Shown: piece by piece, positions 48,330-58,602 of the stretch
How the letters are laid out: every line of letters starts with the position of its first letter
How positions within the stretch are numbered: position 1 is the first letter of the stretch
From: Marinobacter manganoxydans MnI7-9
GTDB taxonomy: Bacteria > Pseudomonadota > Gammaproteobacteria > Pseudomonadales > Oleiphilaceae
DNA: 64,000 nt
Reading direction: 5' to 3'
NCBI RefSeq assembly: GCF_000235625.1
Contig: NZ_AGTR01000084.1
Location: forward strand, 248,001-312,000
Program-made: the position numbers and the translations under genes
The notes under the pieces: generated by a model
What the model was told of the DNA's origin: nothing
What the model saw: the letters and a program-made list of their open reading frames with translations, nothing else
The model's database searches: none

Positions 48330-49508
48330 TTACTGAAATAACTGAATGAAAAAGAGCTTGATGGCGTCCCAGATGCGTTTGAAAAAGCCACCTTCGGGAA
48401 CCTCGGTCAGGGCCAACACCGGCTGATCAACCAGTACCTCGCCGTTATAGGAGACCTTCACCCGTCCCAGCTCGTCCCCAACTTTAATGGGTGCCTTAAT
48501 CACAGAATCAAGGTCGACCGTCGATTCCAGATCGTTTCGTGAACTCCGTGGAATGGTCACGTAGACATCCTCAGTCATGCCAACGGAGAGCTGATCAGCC
48601 TGACCGCCCCAGACACGGGCTTCGATGAGCTCCTGGCCTGACCGGAACAGGCGTTCGCTCTCATAGTAGCGGAAGCCGTAGTTCAGCATTTTCTGGATTT
48701 CCTGGGCCCGTGCTTCTGAACTGTTGGTGCCCATAACCACGGCAATAAAACGGGTGTCGTTGCGTTTGGCAGAGGCAACAAGGCAATAACCCGCCTCCTC
48801 GGTATGGCCTGTTTTCAGGCCGTCGACGCTATCATCGCGCCAGAGCAGACTGTTCCGGTTCGGCTGGCGAATGTTGTTGTAGGTGAAATGTTTTTCAGCG
48901 TAGAGCGGATAGTTCTCCGGGTAATCGTTGATGATCGCGCGGGCCAGCATCGCCAGGTCATAGGCTGTTGAGAAATGCTCCGGCGAGGGCAGGCCGGTCG
49001 CGTTCACGAAATTGGTGTCTTTCATTCCCAGCAGTTGGGCCTGCTGGTTCATGATGTCAACGAAGGCTCCTTCACTGCCTGCAACGAATTCCGCCAGGGC
49101 AACAGACGCGTCGTTGCCCGACTGAATGATGACCCCCCTGAGCAGATCTTCGACCGAAACCTGGGTGCCTTCCCGAACGAAGGTGCGCGAACCTTCGGTC
49201 TTCCAGGCATTAACGCTGATGGGAACCATGTCGGACATGGCAATGCGGCCCTCATCAAGCTCACGCTCGACAATATAGGCCGTCATCATTTTGGTCAGAC
49301 TGGCCGGAGGCAAACGCTCGTGGCTATTCTCCTCCATGATGATCCGTCCGCTCTTGGGATCCATCAACACGTAGGAGCTGCCGGCAATCTGCGGCGGCGA
49401 CGGAATCAGCACCGACTGGGACATTGCCTTGCCTGTCAGGGCAAGCATCAGCACAAGGACAACGGAGAGAGTTCGAAAAGCAGAGTTTAAGGCCATGGGT
49501 CCATTCAT
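48330..49508 (-). CDS. dacA: D-alanyl-D-alanine carboxypeptidase (PBP5/6 type)
   Basis: The enzyme removes the terminal D-Ala from peptidoglycan pentapeptides. The 392-residue protein has a signal peptide (TLSVVLVLMLALTGKAMSQS) and the three penicillin-binding motifs SLTK (near residue 70), SGN and KTG. The C-terminal domain ends in an amphipathic helix (FFKRIWDAIKLFFIQLFQ) that anchors it to the inner membrane. An ATG four codons later (MALNSAF) is an equal start candidate. Confidence 0.95.
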   Translation of the reverse strand: MNGPMALNSAFRTLSVVLVLMLALTGKAMSQSVLIPSPPQIAGSSYVLMDPKSGRIIMEENSHERLPPASLTKMMTAYIVERELDEGRIAMSDMVPISVNAWKTEGSRTFVREGTQVSVEDLLRGVIIQSGNDASVALAEFVAGSEGAFVDIMNQQAQLLGMKDTNFVNATGLPSPEHFSTAYDLAMLARAIINDYPENYPLYAEKHFTYNNIRQPNRNSLLWRDDSVDGLKTGHTEEAGYCLVASAKRNDTRFIAVVMGTNSSEARAQEIQKMLNYGFRYYESERLFRSGQELIEARVWGGQADQLSVGMTEDVYVTIPRSSRNDLESTVDLDSVIKAPIKVGDELGRVKVSYNGEVLVDQPVLALTEVPEGGFFKRIWDAIKLFFIQLFQ

Positions 49509-49552
49509 TCGTCGTTAAGTGTATTTTTTTAAATATGTCGTGTTCGGCTTAT

Positions 49553-50446
49553 TCAGTGCGTATCGGTCAGTAGGATGGACTGATCGAAACCACGGGCTTC
49601 CAGCAGGCTTTGGGTACGCCTGGCGCTGTCTTCGTCATTGAAGGGGCCCACCTGGACCCGATGGAAGCGCCCCGCGGAGGTATCCACTGCCCGAACGCGC
49701 ATCGGATTCTCCAGCACCGCCCTCACCTGGCTGAGCAGTTTTTCAGCCGGATCCCGGCTGCTGAAGGACCCCAGCTGCACAAACAATGACCGGTTGGTCA
49801 TGGCCATGTCGCCGCTTGCCTCCACCCGGCTTTCAGCGTATCCGGCCGGATCTCCCGGGGAATAAGGCTCGCCGGCAATGAACATGGCGCCATCCGGCCT
49901 GACGGTGATGGCAGCCACCTCCACACGGGCCGTGCCCCTGGCCTGGTACCCCAGCTTCTTGGCAGCGGCGTATGACAGGTCGATGATCCTGTCGCTGTGA
50001 AAGGGACCGCGGTCGTTGACACGGACAATCACCGAGCGACCGTTATCAAGGTTCGTTACACGTGCATAGCCGGGGATCCGCAGGGATTTGTGCGCGGCGG
50101 ACATGGTGTACATGTTAAAGGTTTCGCCGTTGGAGGTCTTGTGGCCATGAAATTTCTCGCCGTACCAGCTCGCCGTACCCCGCTCCACATAGCCATCGTT
50201 GCTGTCGAGCACGTGGTACTGCTTGCCCCAGACCTGGTAGGGCGATTTATTGCCCGCCCTCCTGGGAGCCTCGTAAACCGGTACCGCATCGTCAAGACCG
50301 GACACATCGAAGTTACCCGAAGGGGCCCTGTCGGTTGCCAGGGTATAGCGGGACGAATGGTCCGTTTCCGGGGCCGACGCGCAGCCGCCGAGTATCAGCG
50401 ACACAACCACCGACAGCAGGAGGGAGAATGAGGGCTTGCAGTTCAC
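49553..50446 (-). CDS. rlpA: Septal-ring lytic transglycosylase RlpA
   Basis: RlpA is an outer-membrane lipoprotein that cleaves denuded glycan strands at the septum. The 297-residue protein has a lipobox LGGC (Cys22), a double-psi beta-barrel domain with GTASWYGEKFHGHKTSNGE and VIVRVNDRGPFHSDRIIDLSYAAA, and a C-terminal SPOR domain (LFVQLGSFSSRDPAEKLLSQV) that binds denuded peptidoglycan. It follows rodA in the elongation cluster. Confidence 0.95.
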   Translation of the reverse strand: MNCKPSFSLLLSVVVSLILGGCASAPETDHSSRYTLATDRAPSGNFDVSGLDDAVPVYEAPRRAGNKSPYQVWGKQYHVLDSNDGYVERGTASWYGEKFHGHKTSNGETFNMYTMSAAHKSLRIPGYARVTNLDNGRSVIVRVNDRGPFHSDRIIDLSYAAAKKLGYQARGTARVEVAAITVRPDGAMFIAGEPYSPGDPAGYAESRVEASGDMAMTNRSLFVQLGSFSSRDPAEKLLSQVRAVLENPMRVRAVDTSAGRFHRVQVGPFNDEDSARRTQSLLEARGFDQSILLTDTH

Positions 50447-50569
50447 TGTCCGGAATTCCTCTTGACTACACTGGCCACCGGTATCAGGTTCCCGGTGGTC
50501 CAGCCTTCATTGTAACGGGTTCTCCGAAGGAATCACCATTACCCTGTGGCCATGGTTTGATTGACCGAA

Positions 50570-51712
50570 TCAGGCGCCAATCATTCGCCGATGGGTATGA
50601 ATCGACATCAAAACACCAAAGGCTGCCATCAGGGTGACCCCCGACGTACCACCGTAGCTGATCAGGGGCAATGGCACACCAACGATTGGCAAAAGTCCAC
50701 TTACCATCCCGACATTTACGAAGATGTAGATGAAGAACGTCATGGTGAGCGCACCCGCGAGAAGGCGGCTGAATGAATCCTGGGCTGTCGCGGCAATATA
50801 CAGGCACCGCAGTATGATCAGGAAATACACCGTCATCAGGATCAGCATGCCCACGAACCCGAACTCTTCAGCCAGCACTGCGACGATGAAGTCGGTATGA
50901 CTCTCTGGCAGAAACTCCAGGTGCGACTGGGTTCCCTGAAGCCAGCCCTTGCCATCCACGCCACCGGAACCGATGGCGGTCTTGGACTGGATGATGTTCC
51001 AGCCGGCGCCAAGGGGGTCACTCTGAGGGTCCAGAAGCGTCAACACACGCTGTTTCTGGTATTCCCTCATGACGAAGAACCACATCAGCGGGGCCGAAAC
51101 GGACACCATGGCCACGAACGCCGTGATCAGTTTCCAGCTGATGCCCGCAAAAAACACCACGAAGATACCGGCCATGCCGACCAGCAGCGAGGTCCCCAGG
51201 TCCGGCTGCTGCATGATCATGACCATGGGCACCAGAACGATCGCCAGCCCGACGGTTACATGCCGGAATCTGGGCGGCAGGAAATGCCTGGACAGATACC
51301 AGGCCGCCATCATGGGAACCACCAGCTTCATCAATTCCGATGGCTGGAAACGCGGAAGTCCCGGAATAGCCAGCCATCGTTGCGCACCCTTGGCACCAAC
51401 GCCCACCAGCAGAACCGCAATCAGGGCCACAATACCGGCGCCGTAGAGCCACGGCGCCCAACGGCGAAACACCGAGGGATCCAGCTGGGCAAATACCAGC
51501 ATCACGACAAACGCCACGCCCAGCCGGATGCCCTGGGCCTTGACGACCTCAAGGTTCCGGTCGGCACCGCTGTAGAGTACGAACAGCCCGCCGGAAACCA
51601 GCAGGAGTAACAGCAGCAACAGGATTGGATCCAGATGCAGCGCTGTCCAGATGCTCCGGTGCCGGCCAAGAGGGTTGCTTGCGGTTGAATCCAGTAACGC
51701 CTTGAACGCCAT
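50570..51712 (-). CDS. rodA: Rod shape peptidoglycan glycosyltransferase RodA
   Basis: RodA is a SEDS-family polymerase that builds glycan strands in the elongasome. The 380-residue protein has about ten membrane helices; ASNPLGR at the N-terminus, QPDLGTSLLVGMAGIFVVF and LPLISYGGTSGVTLMAAFGVLMS are family marks. The start overlaps the mrdA stop as TGATG. PBP2 (mrdA) is its transpeptidase partner. Confidence 0.96.
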   Translation of the reverse strand: MAFKALLDSTASNPLGRHRSIWTALHLDPILLLLLLLLVSGGLFVLYSGADRNLEVVKAQGIRLGVAFVVMLVFAQLDPSVFRRWAPWLYGAGIVALIAVLLVGVGAKGAQRWLAIPGLPRFQPSELMKLVVPMMAAWYLSRHFLPPRFRHVTVGLAIVLVPMVMIMQQPDLGTSLLVGMAGIFVVFFAGISWKLITAFVAMVSVSAPLMWFFVMREYQKQRVLTLLDPQSDPLGAGWNIIQSKTAIGSGGVDGKGWLQGTQSHLEFLPESHTDFIVAVLAEEFGFVGMLILMTVYFLIILRCLYIAATAQDSFSRLLAGALTMTFFIYIFVNVGMVSGLLPIVGVPLPLISYGGTSGVTLMAAFGVLMSIHTHRRMIGA

Positions 51713-53601
51713 CAGTCAGCCACCTCGCCGACACCACTGACCAATGCGCTATCCCCCTGGCCATAATCCAGCAACCAGGAGTCAAACAGCGCCCGCGCGA
51801 CCGGTGCCGCGGTGCCACTGCCGCTGCCGCCGTTCTCGACAATAACGGCGACGGCAATTTTCGGGTTATCTACCGGCGCAAAACCCACGAAAAGCGCATG
51901 ATCCCGAAGCCGCTCGCGGATTTCTTCCTCATCGTATTCTTCATCCTCGGCCAGACTGAAGACCTGGGCAGTTCCTGTCTTGCCTGCCATCTTGTAGGGG
52001 GCACCACGACCAGCACCCCGGGCAGTGCCCTTCGCTCCGTGCATGACTTCAACCATGGTTTCCACCACATACTCCCAGTCGTCCGGGTTCTTCAACTTGA
52101 GCGGCTCGTGGGTTTCGGCGGGTAGGAACTCCTCGACCGGGCGATCCCCCTTGATATCTTTCAGTAACCTCGGCTCGACCCACTCGCCTCGATTGGCGAT
52201 TAGGGCGGTCGCTGTCGCCAGTTGCAACGGTGTTGCCAACATGAAGCCCTGGCCGATACCCAGGTTCACGGAATCTCCCGGATACCAGGGTTCATTGCGC
52301 ACTGCCCTTTTCCAGTCTCTGGAAGGAAGCAAGCCGCTCAGGGCCCCGGAGACATCAAGCGTCGCGTCTTCCCCGAAGCCAAAATGAGACAGGTAGCTGT
52401 GCATGGTATCCACGCCCATTTCGACCGCCGCCTCGTAGAAGTAGACGTCACAGGATTCGGCCACAGCGTCCTTGAGATCAACCCAGCCGTGCCCCGTCCG
52501 CTTCCAGTCGCGCCAGACCCGGCCACCCTGATTCAGTCGGAAATGCCCCGGATCCCAGATGGTGTAATCCCGGGTGGTCGCGCCACTGTCGAGGGCGGCG
52601 ACCGCAAGCATGGGCTTGAGGGTTGAGCCTGGCGGGTACTGACCGCGCAAGGCACGATTAAACAGGGGCTTGTCTTTGCTGTCGCTCAATTCCCGATAAT
52701 CGTTGACGCTGATACCGGTGACGAATTTGTTGGCATCAAACCCCGGCACGCTGGCCAGCGCGAGAATGCCGCCGGTATCCGGTTCTATGGCAATGATGGC
52801 GCCCCGACGACCATCAAGAAGCTCGTGGGCACGCTGTTGCAGCCTGAGATCCAGATGCAGCTGCAGATCCTCCCCGGGAACCGGGTTCTCACGTTCCAGA
52901 ACCCTGAGAGTCCGGCCCCGGGCATTGGTTTCGACATGCTGGTAACCGACCTGGCCGTGGAGGATTTCCTCGTAGAACCGCTCAATGCCCGACTTGCCGA
53001 TGTAGTTGGTGCCTGCGTAGTTGACCGGATCGATCCTTTGCAACTCATCCCGATTGATACGTCCGACAAACCCCAGGGCATGGGCCGTCAGCTCACTGTG
53101 GGGGTAATACCGTACCAGCTCAGCCTTGACCTCGACGCCCGGAAGCTCGTGGCGATGCACGGCGAGGCGTGCCATCTCCTGCTCATTAAGGTCATAGCGA
53201 AGGGGTATTTCCTGGAAGGGTCGGCGGGGCTCCTGAAGCCGACGCTGAAACCGTTCGCGGTCTTCCTCGGAGATCTCCAGGATCGCGTCAAGCTGCGCCA
53301 GGGTATCGTCCATGCCCTGCACCCGCTCGGGCACAAGCGTTACACTGAAAACGGGGCGGTTCTCCGCCAGCAGGGTGTTATTGCGGTCGTATACCAGCCC
53401 CCGGGGAGGAGGCACCGACTGGACCTGGACGCGATTCTTGTCTGAGAGCGTGGTGTATATCTCATGCTCCACGACCTGAAGCTGGTACATCCGGGCAATC
53501 AGACCGCCGATAGCGAGCATGACAATTACCAGCATGACCAGGGTCCGCCGTTGGAACAGCCGGCGTTCCGCTGCCGTATCCTTGAACTCACCCCATGGCA
53601 T
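51712..53601 (-). CDS. mrdA: Penicillin-binding protein 2
   Basis: PBP2 crosslinks peptidoglycan during lateral growth together with RodA. The 629-residue protein has a single N-terminal membrane helix (LVMLVIVMLAIGGLIARMY), a dimerisation domain, and a transpeptidase domain with SxxK in PGSTLKPM (around residue 325), SCD in ESCDVYFYEAA and KTG in AGKTGTAQVF. The length is typical. rlmH ends 10 bases ahead of its ATG. Confidence 0.97.
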   Translation of the reverse strand: MPWGEFKDTAAERRLFQRRTLVMLVIVMLAIGGLIARMYQLQVVEHEIYTTLSDKNRVQVQSVPPPRGLVYDRNNTLLAENRPVFSVTLVPERVQGMDDTLAQLDAILEISEEDRERFQRRLQEPRRPFQEIPLRYDLNEQEMARLAVHRHELPGVEVKAELVRYYPHSELTAHALGFVGRINRDELQRIDPVNYAGTNYIGKSGIERFYEEILHGQVGYQHVETNARGRTLRVLERENPVPGEDLQLHLDLRLQQRAHELLDGRRGAIIAIEPDTGGILALASVPGFDANKFVTGISVNDYRELSDSKDKPLFNRALRGQYPPGSTLKPMLAVAALDSGATTRDYTIWDPGHFRLNQGGRVWRDWKRTGHGWVDLKDAVAESCDVYFYEAAVEMGVDTMHSYLSHFGFGEDATLDVSGALSGLLPSRDWKRAVRNEPWYPGDSVNLGIGQGFMLATPLQLATATALIANRGEWVEPRLLKDIKGDRPVEEFLPAETHEPLKLKNPDDWEYVVETMVEVMHGAKGTARGAGRGAPYKMAGKTGTAQVFSLAEDEEYDEEEIRERLRDHALFVGFAPVDNPKIAVAVIVENGGSGSGTAAPVARALFDSWLLDYGQGDSALVSGVGEVAD

Positions 53602-53610
53602 AACGTCCCC

Positions 53611-54081
53611 CTAGGCCCGGTGATACGGGTGATTGCGGGTGATCGACCAGGCCCGGTAGAGCTGTTCTGCAAGAACAATACGCACCAGGGGATGAGGCAG
53701 GGTCAGGGGCGACAACGACCATTGCTGGTCGGCCCGTTTGCGGCAATCGTCGGCGAGGCCATCCGGGCCGCCCACCAGAAAGCTGACGTCCCGGCCATCC
53801 TGTTGCCAGTTCTCCAGCTGCGCCGCAAGCTTTTCGGTCGACCACGGCCGCCCACCAACCTCCAGCGCGATGACCCGGTCCTTCGCGCCGGTGGCCGCCA
53901 GAATGGCGTCGCTTTCTCGCTGCATCAGCCTGGGGATATCGGGATTCTTGCCCCGGTGGGCGACGGGGATTTCAACCAGTTCCACGGGTAGCTCCGGCGG
54001 CATGCGGCGGGCGTAATCTCCGAATCCGGTACTGACCCAGTCGGGCATTTTCTGCCCCACACAGATCAGGCGTAACCGCAT
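53611..54081 (-). CDS. rlmH: 23S rRNA pseudouridine1915 N3-methyltransferase RlmH
   Basis: RlmH methylates pseudouridine 1915 in helix 69 of 23S rRNA on assembled 70S ribosomes. The 156-residue SPOUT protein starts [15 protein letters not shown] and has the SAM-knot sequence [11 protein letters not shown] with [27 protein letters not shown] and a C-terminal YHRA; these are all family hallmarks. It lies 2 bases after rsfS. Confidence 0.97.
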   Translation of the reverse strand: MRLRLICVGQKMPDWVSTGFGDYARRMPPELPVELVEIPVAHRGKNPDIPRLMQRESDAILAATGAKDRVIALEVGGRPWSTEKLAAQLENWQQDGRDVSFLVGGPDGLADDCRKRADQQWSLSPLTLPHPLVRIVLAEQLYRAWSITRNHPYHRA

Positions 54082-54083
54082 GA

Positions 54084-54434
54084 TTATTCGCTGCCCGCAA
54101 CACCAAGATCCGGAGCATCACGCCAGAAGCGCTCCAGATCGTAAAATTCTCGTGTGGCAGGCATCATAACGTGAACAACCACATCGCCCAGATCCACGAG
54201 AATCCAGTCGCTGACGCCGGCACCTTCAACATTGCTCGCGCGCACGCCCTTCTCCTTCGCTTCGACCACGACGGAGTCTGCCAGGGATTTTACATGTCGG
54301 TTGGACGTTCCGGATGCCAGAACCATGAAGTCGGTGACACTGGTGCGGTCACGGACATCGATCACGCTGATGTCCTGTGCTTTCACATCCTCAAGCGCAT
54401 TAATTACCAGATCTTTCAGTTGCTCTGCCTGCAT
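54084..54434 (-). CDS. rsfS: Ribosome silencing factor RsfS
   Basis: RsfS binds L14 and prevents subunit joining when nutrients are short. The 116-residue protein starts [22 protein letters not shown] and has [21 protein letters not shown] and [14 protein letters not shown], the family core. A longer in-frame extension up to 54848 has no similarity and overlaps nadD. It follows nadD by 70 bases. Confidence 0.95.
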   Translation of the reverse strand: MQAEQLKDLVINALEDVKAQDISVIDVRDRTSVTDFMVLASGTSNRHVKSLADSVVVEAKEKGVRASNVEGAGVSDWILVDLGDVVVHVMMPATREFYDLERFWRDAPDLGVAGSE

Positions 54435-54504
54435 AATCAACCTGTTGGACGGGCGTTTGCCGGTATGGCCGCCCGAAATGTCATATTCAGACGCGATTGT
54501 AGCA

Positions 54505-55161
54505 CTAAAAGTTCCCGTCAGGGCATGCTCCATAGAGCCCCTGACGGCGAATTTCTGTCCAGACCGAGTCAGGCACCAGATAGCGGGGCGAGCGGCCGTC
54601 ACCGATACGCTCCCGAATACCGGTCGCGGAAACATCCAGCAAGGGTGGATCCAGCTCGAGAACGCAGCCGCAGGGGCTGTCATGCAGGGCCTCCGGGCTT
54701 TCCACACCACGCTCTGCCAGCAATCGGGCCGGTTCGGAGGATGGGTCCAATGCCGGGCCCGGCCGACGGACCACAACCACATGCGCCAGATCCGGAATAT
54801 GCTGCCATTCCCGCCAGCGATCGAAGCCAGCAAATGCGTCCGTGCCAACCACCATCACCAGGGGTTCATCCGGGCCAAGCTCGGCCCGGAGTTGGCGAAG
54901 GGTATCGGCGGTGTAGGACGCTCCTTCCCGTGAGAGCTCACGGTCGTCAATCCGCAACTGGGGCTCACCGGCCACTGCCAACCTCAACAACTCCAGGCGC
55001 TGTCTGGAAGACGCCCCGGTTTGCCCCCGGTGCGGCGGAATATGACAGGGCACCAGGCTGACGTAACCCACGCCAAGACGATCGCTGATTTCCAGCGCAA
55101 GCCTGAGATGGCCATGATGCACCGGGTCGAAGGTCCCCCCATAAATGACATGCATGGGCAT
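54505..55161 (-). CDS. nadD: Nicotinate-mononucleotide adenylyltransferase
   Basis: NadD adenylates nicotinate mononucleotide to form deamido-NAD. The 218-residue protein has the nucleotidyltransferase motif [19 protein letters not shown] and the C-terminal [11 protein letters not shown] equivalent [12 protein letters not shown]. The start overlaps the proA stop as TGATG; an ATG two codons later is an alternative. The gene order proA-nadD-rsfS-rlmH is conserved. Confidence 0.95.
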   Translation of the reverse strand: MPMHVIYGGTFDPVHHGHLRLALEISDRLGVGYVSLVPCHIPPHRGQTGASSRQRLELLRLAVAGEPQLRIDDRELSREGASYTADTLRQLRAELGPDEPLVMVVGTDAFAGFDRWREWQHIPDLAHVVVVRRPGPALDPSSEPARLLAERGVESPEALHDSPCGCVLELDPPLLDVSATGIRERIGDGRSPRYLVPDSVWTEIRRQGLYGACPDGNF

Positions 55162-56417
55162 CAAGTCCGGATGTGCCCGTCACCGAAGACCACGTATTTC
55201 TGGGATGTAAGGCCTTCCAGCCCCACCGGTCCCCGGGCGTGGATCTTGTCAGTGGAGATGCCGATTTCGGCCCCCAGACCATACTCGAACCCATCGGCGA
55301 AGCGCGTGGAGGCATTGACCATCACCGAACTGGAATCCACCTCCGTGATGAAGCGCCGTGCCCGCGTGTAGTTCTCAGTAATGATGCTGTCGGTATGCTG
55401 GGAGCTGTAGCGGTTGATATGGGCAATGGCGCCTTCCAGGCCGTCAACCACACGCACTGCCAGGACCGGAGCCAGATATTCGGCTTCCCAGTCTGCCTCG
55501 GTAGCTTCGACCACGCCTTCGACGATGGCCCGTGTCCGCTCGCAGCCCCGCAATTCCACGCCTTTTTCAACAAAAGCCTGGGCCAGCAGAGGCAGGATAT
55601 CCTCGGCGATTTCTGCATCCACCAATAGGGTTTCCATGGTGTTACAGGTTCCGTACCGGTGGGTTTTGGCGTTGATCGCCACCTTCAGCGCCTTTTCCGG
55701 ATCGGCATGGCTATCGATGTAGACATGGCAGACGCCATCAAGGTGTTTGATAACAGGCACCCGGGCATCGCGGCTGATGCGCTCGATCAGACCCTTGCCG
55801 CCCCTGGGCACAATCACATCAACGTAGTCCGGCATGGTGATCAACTCTCCGACCGCAGCGCGGTCCGTTGTCTTGATCACCTGCACCGCATTCTCGGGCA
55901 GTCCCGCTTTGGCGAGCCCCGCGGAAAGACAGCGGGCAATGGCCTGGTTGGAATGAATGGACTCTGAGCCGCCCCGGAGAATGGTCGCATTGCCCGACTT
56001 GAGGCACAGACTCGCAGCCTCGACCGTCACGTTGGGACGGGACTCGTAAATAATACCGATGACGCCTAACGGAACACGCATCTTGCCCACCTGGATACCG
56101 GAGGGCCGGTAGTTCATGTCGGTGATGGCACCGATCGGGTCTGGCAGGGAGGCCACCTGGCGCAGGCCCTCAATCATGGTATCGATTCGCTGGGGTGTCA
56201 GCTCCAGCCGGTCAAGCATCGCCGCATCCAGGCCATTTTCCCGGCCCATCTGCAGATCCTTGCCATTGGCGAGGGCCAGCTCTTCCCGGGCTGCATCCAG
56301 GGCCTCGGCCGTCGCCAGGAGCGCCTGATTACGCACGGCGGTGGTCGAACGAGCCACTCCGGTTGCCGCTGCACGGGCCTGCTGCCCAACCTCAGCCATG
56401 TACGCTGCAATATCCAT
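55161..56417 (-). CDS. proA: Gamma-glutamyl phosphate reductase
   Basis: ProA reduces gamma-glutamyl phosphate to glutamate semialdehyde in proline synthesis. The 418-residue aldehyde-dehydrogenase-like protein has [43 protein letters not shown] and the catalytic Cys in [15 protein letters not shown]. The partner proB is not in the window. Confidence 0.97.
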   Translation of the reverse strand: MDIAAYMAEVGQQARAAATGVARSTTAVRNQALLATAEALDAAREELALANGKDLQMGRENGLDAAMLDRLELTPQRIDTMIEGLRQVASLPDPIGAITDMNYRPSGIQVGKMRVPLGVIGIIYESRPNVTVEAASLCLKSGNATILRGGSESIHSNQAIARCLSAGLAKAGLPENAVQVIKTTDRAAVGELITMPDYVDVIVPRGGKGLIERISRDARVPVIKHLDGVCHVYIDSHADPEKALKVAINAKTHRYGTCNTMETLLVDAEIAEDILPLLAQAFVEKGVELRGCERTRAIVEGVVEATEADWEAEYLAPVLAVRVVDGLEGAIAHINRYSSQHTDSIITENYTRARRFITEVDSSSVMVNASTRFADGFEYGLGAEIGISTDKIHARGPVGLEGLTSQKYVVFGDGHIRT

Positions 56418-56590
56418 TCAAATACCTTTCTGTTTTCAAGCGGAATCGGGAATCAGGGCCTAACTTTACCTTTCCCGTTTCAAGTACGCATCCCAAACAG
56501 ATATTATACCGCTGCGATATGCCATACTCGGACCTATAAAGGTTCCCCGGGGACGGTTTTTCAAGGGAGTTCGGGAAAAGGAAGGACACC

Positions 56591-57607
56591 ATGGCCCAGA
56601 TGGCCGAAAAATTCCTGTTGAGCAAGTTGTCGCGAGCGGGCTTCGTGGCCCTGATCGCCATTGCGACCCTTTGCGCCGTGCTGGGCGAACCCATGGTTGC
56701 CGCAGCCGCGGCTGCCGCGGCAGGTATTGTCATTGCCGGAAAGACGTTCCATCCCAACCGGGTCCACCAGCCCTGGCCGAAAATCCAGCAGGCGTTCTTT
56801 GTCGTGCTTCTGCTGATACTGCTGGCCAGTTTCTGGACCGGCCCATGGATCCTGAGTCACTGGCTTTACGCGCTGCCTCTGGTTGCTTTCGCCCTGGTTC
56901 CGCCAGCGGCCGCAGCCGTGGTAACACTGATCATCGCTGTACTGGCAATGATCGCGACACAATGGGCGGTAGGCCTTGCCGACCGCCACCAGATGATCAG
57001 CGCCTTTCTTCTTACCCTGCTGCTTTCGGCGTTGCTGGTCTTCCTGCGGGACTACAAGACCCGTCAACTTGCGCCGTTGCGCCGTACCGACGAACTGACC
57101 CAGGCGGCCAGCCGGGAATACCTGTCTGCCGACCTGCACAAGGAAATCCAGCGCAGTGAGCGGGAGGGCACCGATATGTCGATTATCATGATCGGGCTGG
57201 ACACCCATTTGAGCGATGACGAACCGGATGAGGACATCCGCTCGATTCTTCCCCGCATTGGTCGCTACCTGCATTCCCAGATCCGTGATTTCGACACCTA
57301 CTACCGGGTCGCAGACCTGCAGTTTCTGGTGATTCTGCCGGGCATTTCCACCAGCGACGCGATCGCCCGCGCCGAGACGATCCGCAAGGGCCTGGCAACG
57401 CTTCTGGAATCTCACGGCATGAACCTGACCGTCAGCACCGGGATCGCCGGCCTGAATATCGGTGACGATGCCAACAGTCTGCAGCAGAGTGCCGCGAATG
57501 CCCTGCGCCGGGCCCAGCAGCAGGGAGGCAACCGAAGCCAGGCCTACAGTTCATGGTCGCAGCCGGCACAACCAAGTCAGCCTCGGGCGGAGGGGCCAGT
57601 GGCATGA
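56591..57607 (+). CDS. Membrane protein with degenerate GGDEF domain (first of a pair)
   Basis: The 338-residue protein has about five hydrophobic segments in residues 14-152, then a GGDEF fold. The active-site loop reads ADLQF (residues 241-245) in place of GGDEF, in the context DTYYRVADLQFLVILP. The metal-binding region reads MIGLDTHLSDDEPDED and lacks the usual KxxND. It is therefore unlikely to make cyclic di-GMP; it could bind a nucleotide or act by dimerisation. An RxxD I-site is not seen. The stop overlaps the next gene as ATGA. Confidence 0.88.
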   Translation: MAQMAEKFLLSKLSRAGFVALIAIATLCAVLGEPMVAAAAAAAAGIVIAGKTFHPNRVHQPWPKIQQAFFVVLLLILLASFWTGPWILSHWLYALPLVAFALVPPAAAAVVTLIIAVLAMIATQWAVGLADRHQMISAFLLTLLLSALLVFLRDYKTRQLAPLRRTDELTQAASREYLSADLHKEIQRSEREGTDMSIIMIGLDTHLSDDEPDEDIRSILPRIGRYLHSQIRDFDTYYRVADLQFLVILPGISTSDAIARAETIRKGLATLLESHGMNLTVSTGIAGLNIGDDANSLQQSAANALRRAQQQGGNRSQAYSSWSQPAQPSQPRAEGPVA

Positions 57608-58602
57608 CAGAGACCCGACTGAGAACCTGGACACATGCCTTTGGCTACGGCATCGCCTGCCTGTTCATTTTCACCCTGGCGATGCAGAACCTCCGCTATG
57701 GTTTCTACGAACTCTTTTACCTGGCCTCAGGGATGGCGGTTCTGACCCTCGCGGGTGCCGTTTACACCATCATTTGCCGCCGGCACCAGCTGTCGGCCCC
57801 CGGGCACCTGGTCATCCTCTCCGGCCTGAACAGTGGCATGCTGGCAGCGCTGCTGACCATGGATGCCCCGGGCATCAGCCACTGGGCCATGCCCCTGCTG
57901 GTGCTGAATCTGCTTATCCTGCCCCTGCGTCAGGGCGTCGGGCTATCGCTTCTGCTGCTGGTACCCATGTCGATCATCCTGTTCCTCGAAAAGGCACCGG
58001 CTGACGCCATTGCCATCACGGGGGGCCTGTTCATCCTTCTGGCGGTTGCAGCCCTGTACATCTGGCACTATGACCACATGGCCCAGTCGGCAGAGGACCT
58101 CGCCATTACCGATCCGGTGACTGGCGCCCATAATGCCCGCTTTCTGGATGAAACCCTTCAGAAAGAGATCAGCCGTGCCATCGCCACGGGGCATTGCCTG
58201 TCCGTCATCGACCTGAGCATTGATTACGCCGACGAAGTGGCCGACCTTCACGGCAGGGACCAGGTTCAGGGCCTGTTCAGGGATATGACCGAGCACCTCT
58301 TCGGCGTGATTCGAGCCGGCGATACCCTGTACACACTGAAAGACTCGGAGTTTTTCCTGATCCTGCCGTTTACTCCGGAAGAAGGCGTGCGAGTGATTGC
58401 CGAGCGGATTCGCCGCACCATTGCCGAACACCACTGGCCGGTGGTTGGCAAAGCCACAGTAAGCCTCGGCTGCACCACCCGCGGCAGTGGCGACACCCGT
58501 ACCGACACACTCAGGGACCGGGCCCACCAGGCCATGGAAGAAGCTCGCAGACGCGGTACGGATTCGGTCTGGTTCAGCCCGGGAGAAACCATCGAAACAT
58601 GA
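57604..58602 (+). CDS. Membrane protein with degenerate GGDEF domain (second of the pair)
   Basis: The 332-residue protein has about six hydrophobic segments in residues 10-155 and a GGDEF-like domain. The active-site loop reads KDSEF (246-250), keeping only the last two residues of GGDEF, in TLYTLKDSEFFLILP. The fold is a diverged paralogue of the gene before it. The ATG at 57604 shares ATGA with the upstream stop; an in-frame start 17 codons upstream would overlap more deeply. Its own stop overlaps the DedA-PAP2 gene as ATGA. Confidence 0.87.
   Translation: MTETRLRTWTHAFGYGIACLFIFTLAMQNLRYGFYELFYLASGMAVLTLAGAVYTIICRRHQLSAPGHLVILSGLNSGMLAALLTMDAPGISHWAMPLLVLNLLILPLRQGVGLSLLLLVPMSIILFLEKAPADAIAITGGLFILLAVAALYIWHYDHMAQSAEDLAITDPVTGAHNARFLDETLQKEISRAIATGHCLSVIDLSIDYADEVADLHGRDQVQGLFRDMTEHLFGVIRAGDTLYTLKDSEFFLILPFTPEEGVRVIAERIRRTIAEHHWPVVGKATVSLGCTTRGSGDTRTDTLRDRAHQAMEEARRRGTDSVWFSPGETIET

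Noticed and set aside
54435-54848. N-terminal extension of rsfS
   Set aside because: It overlaps nadD in another frame and has no similarity to RsfS, which starts at 54434.
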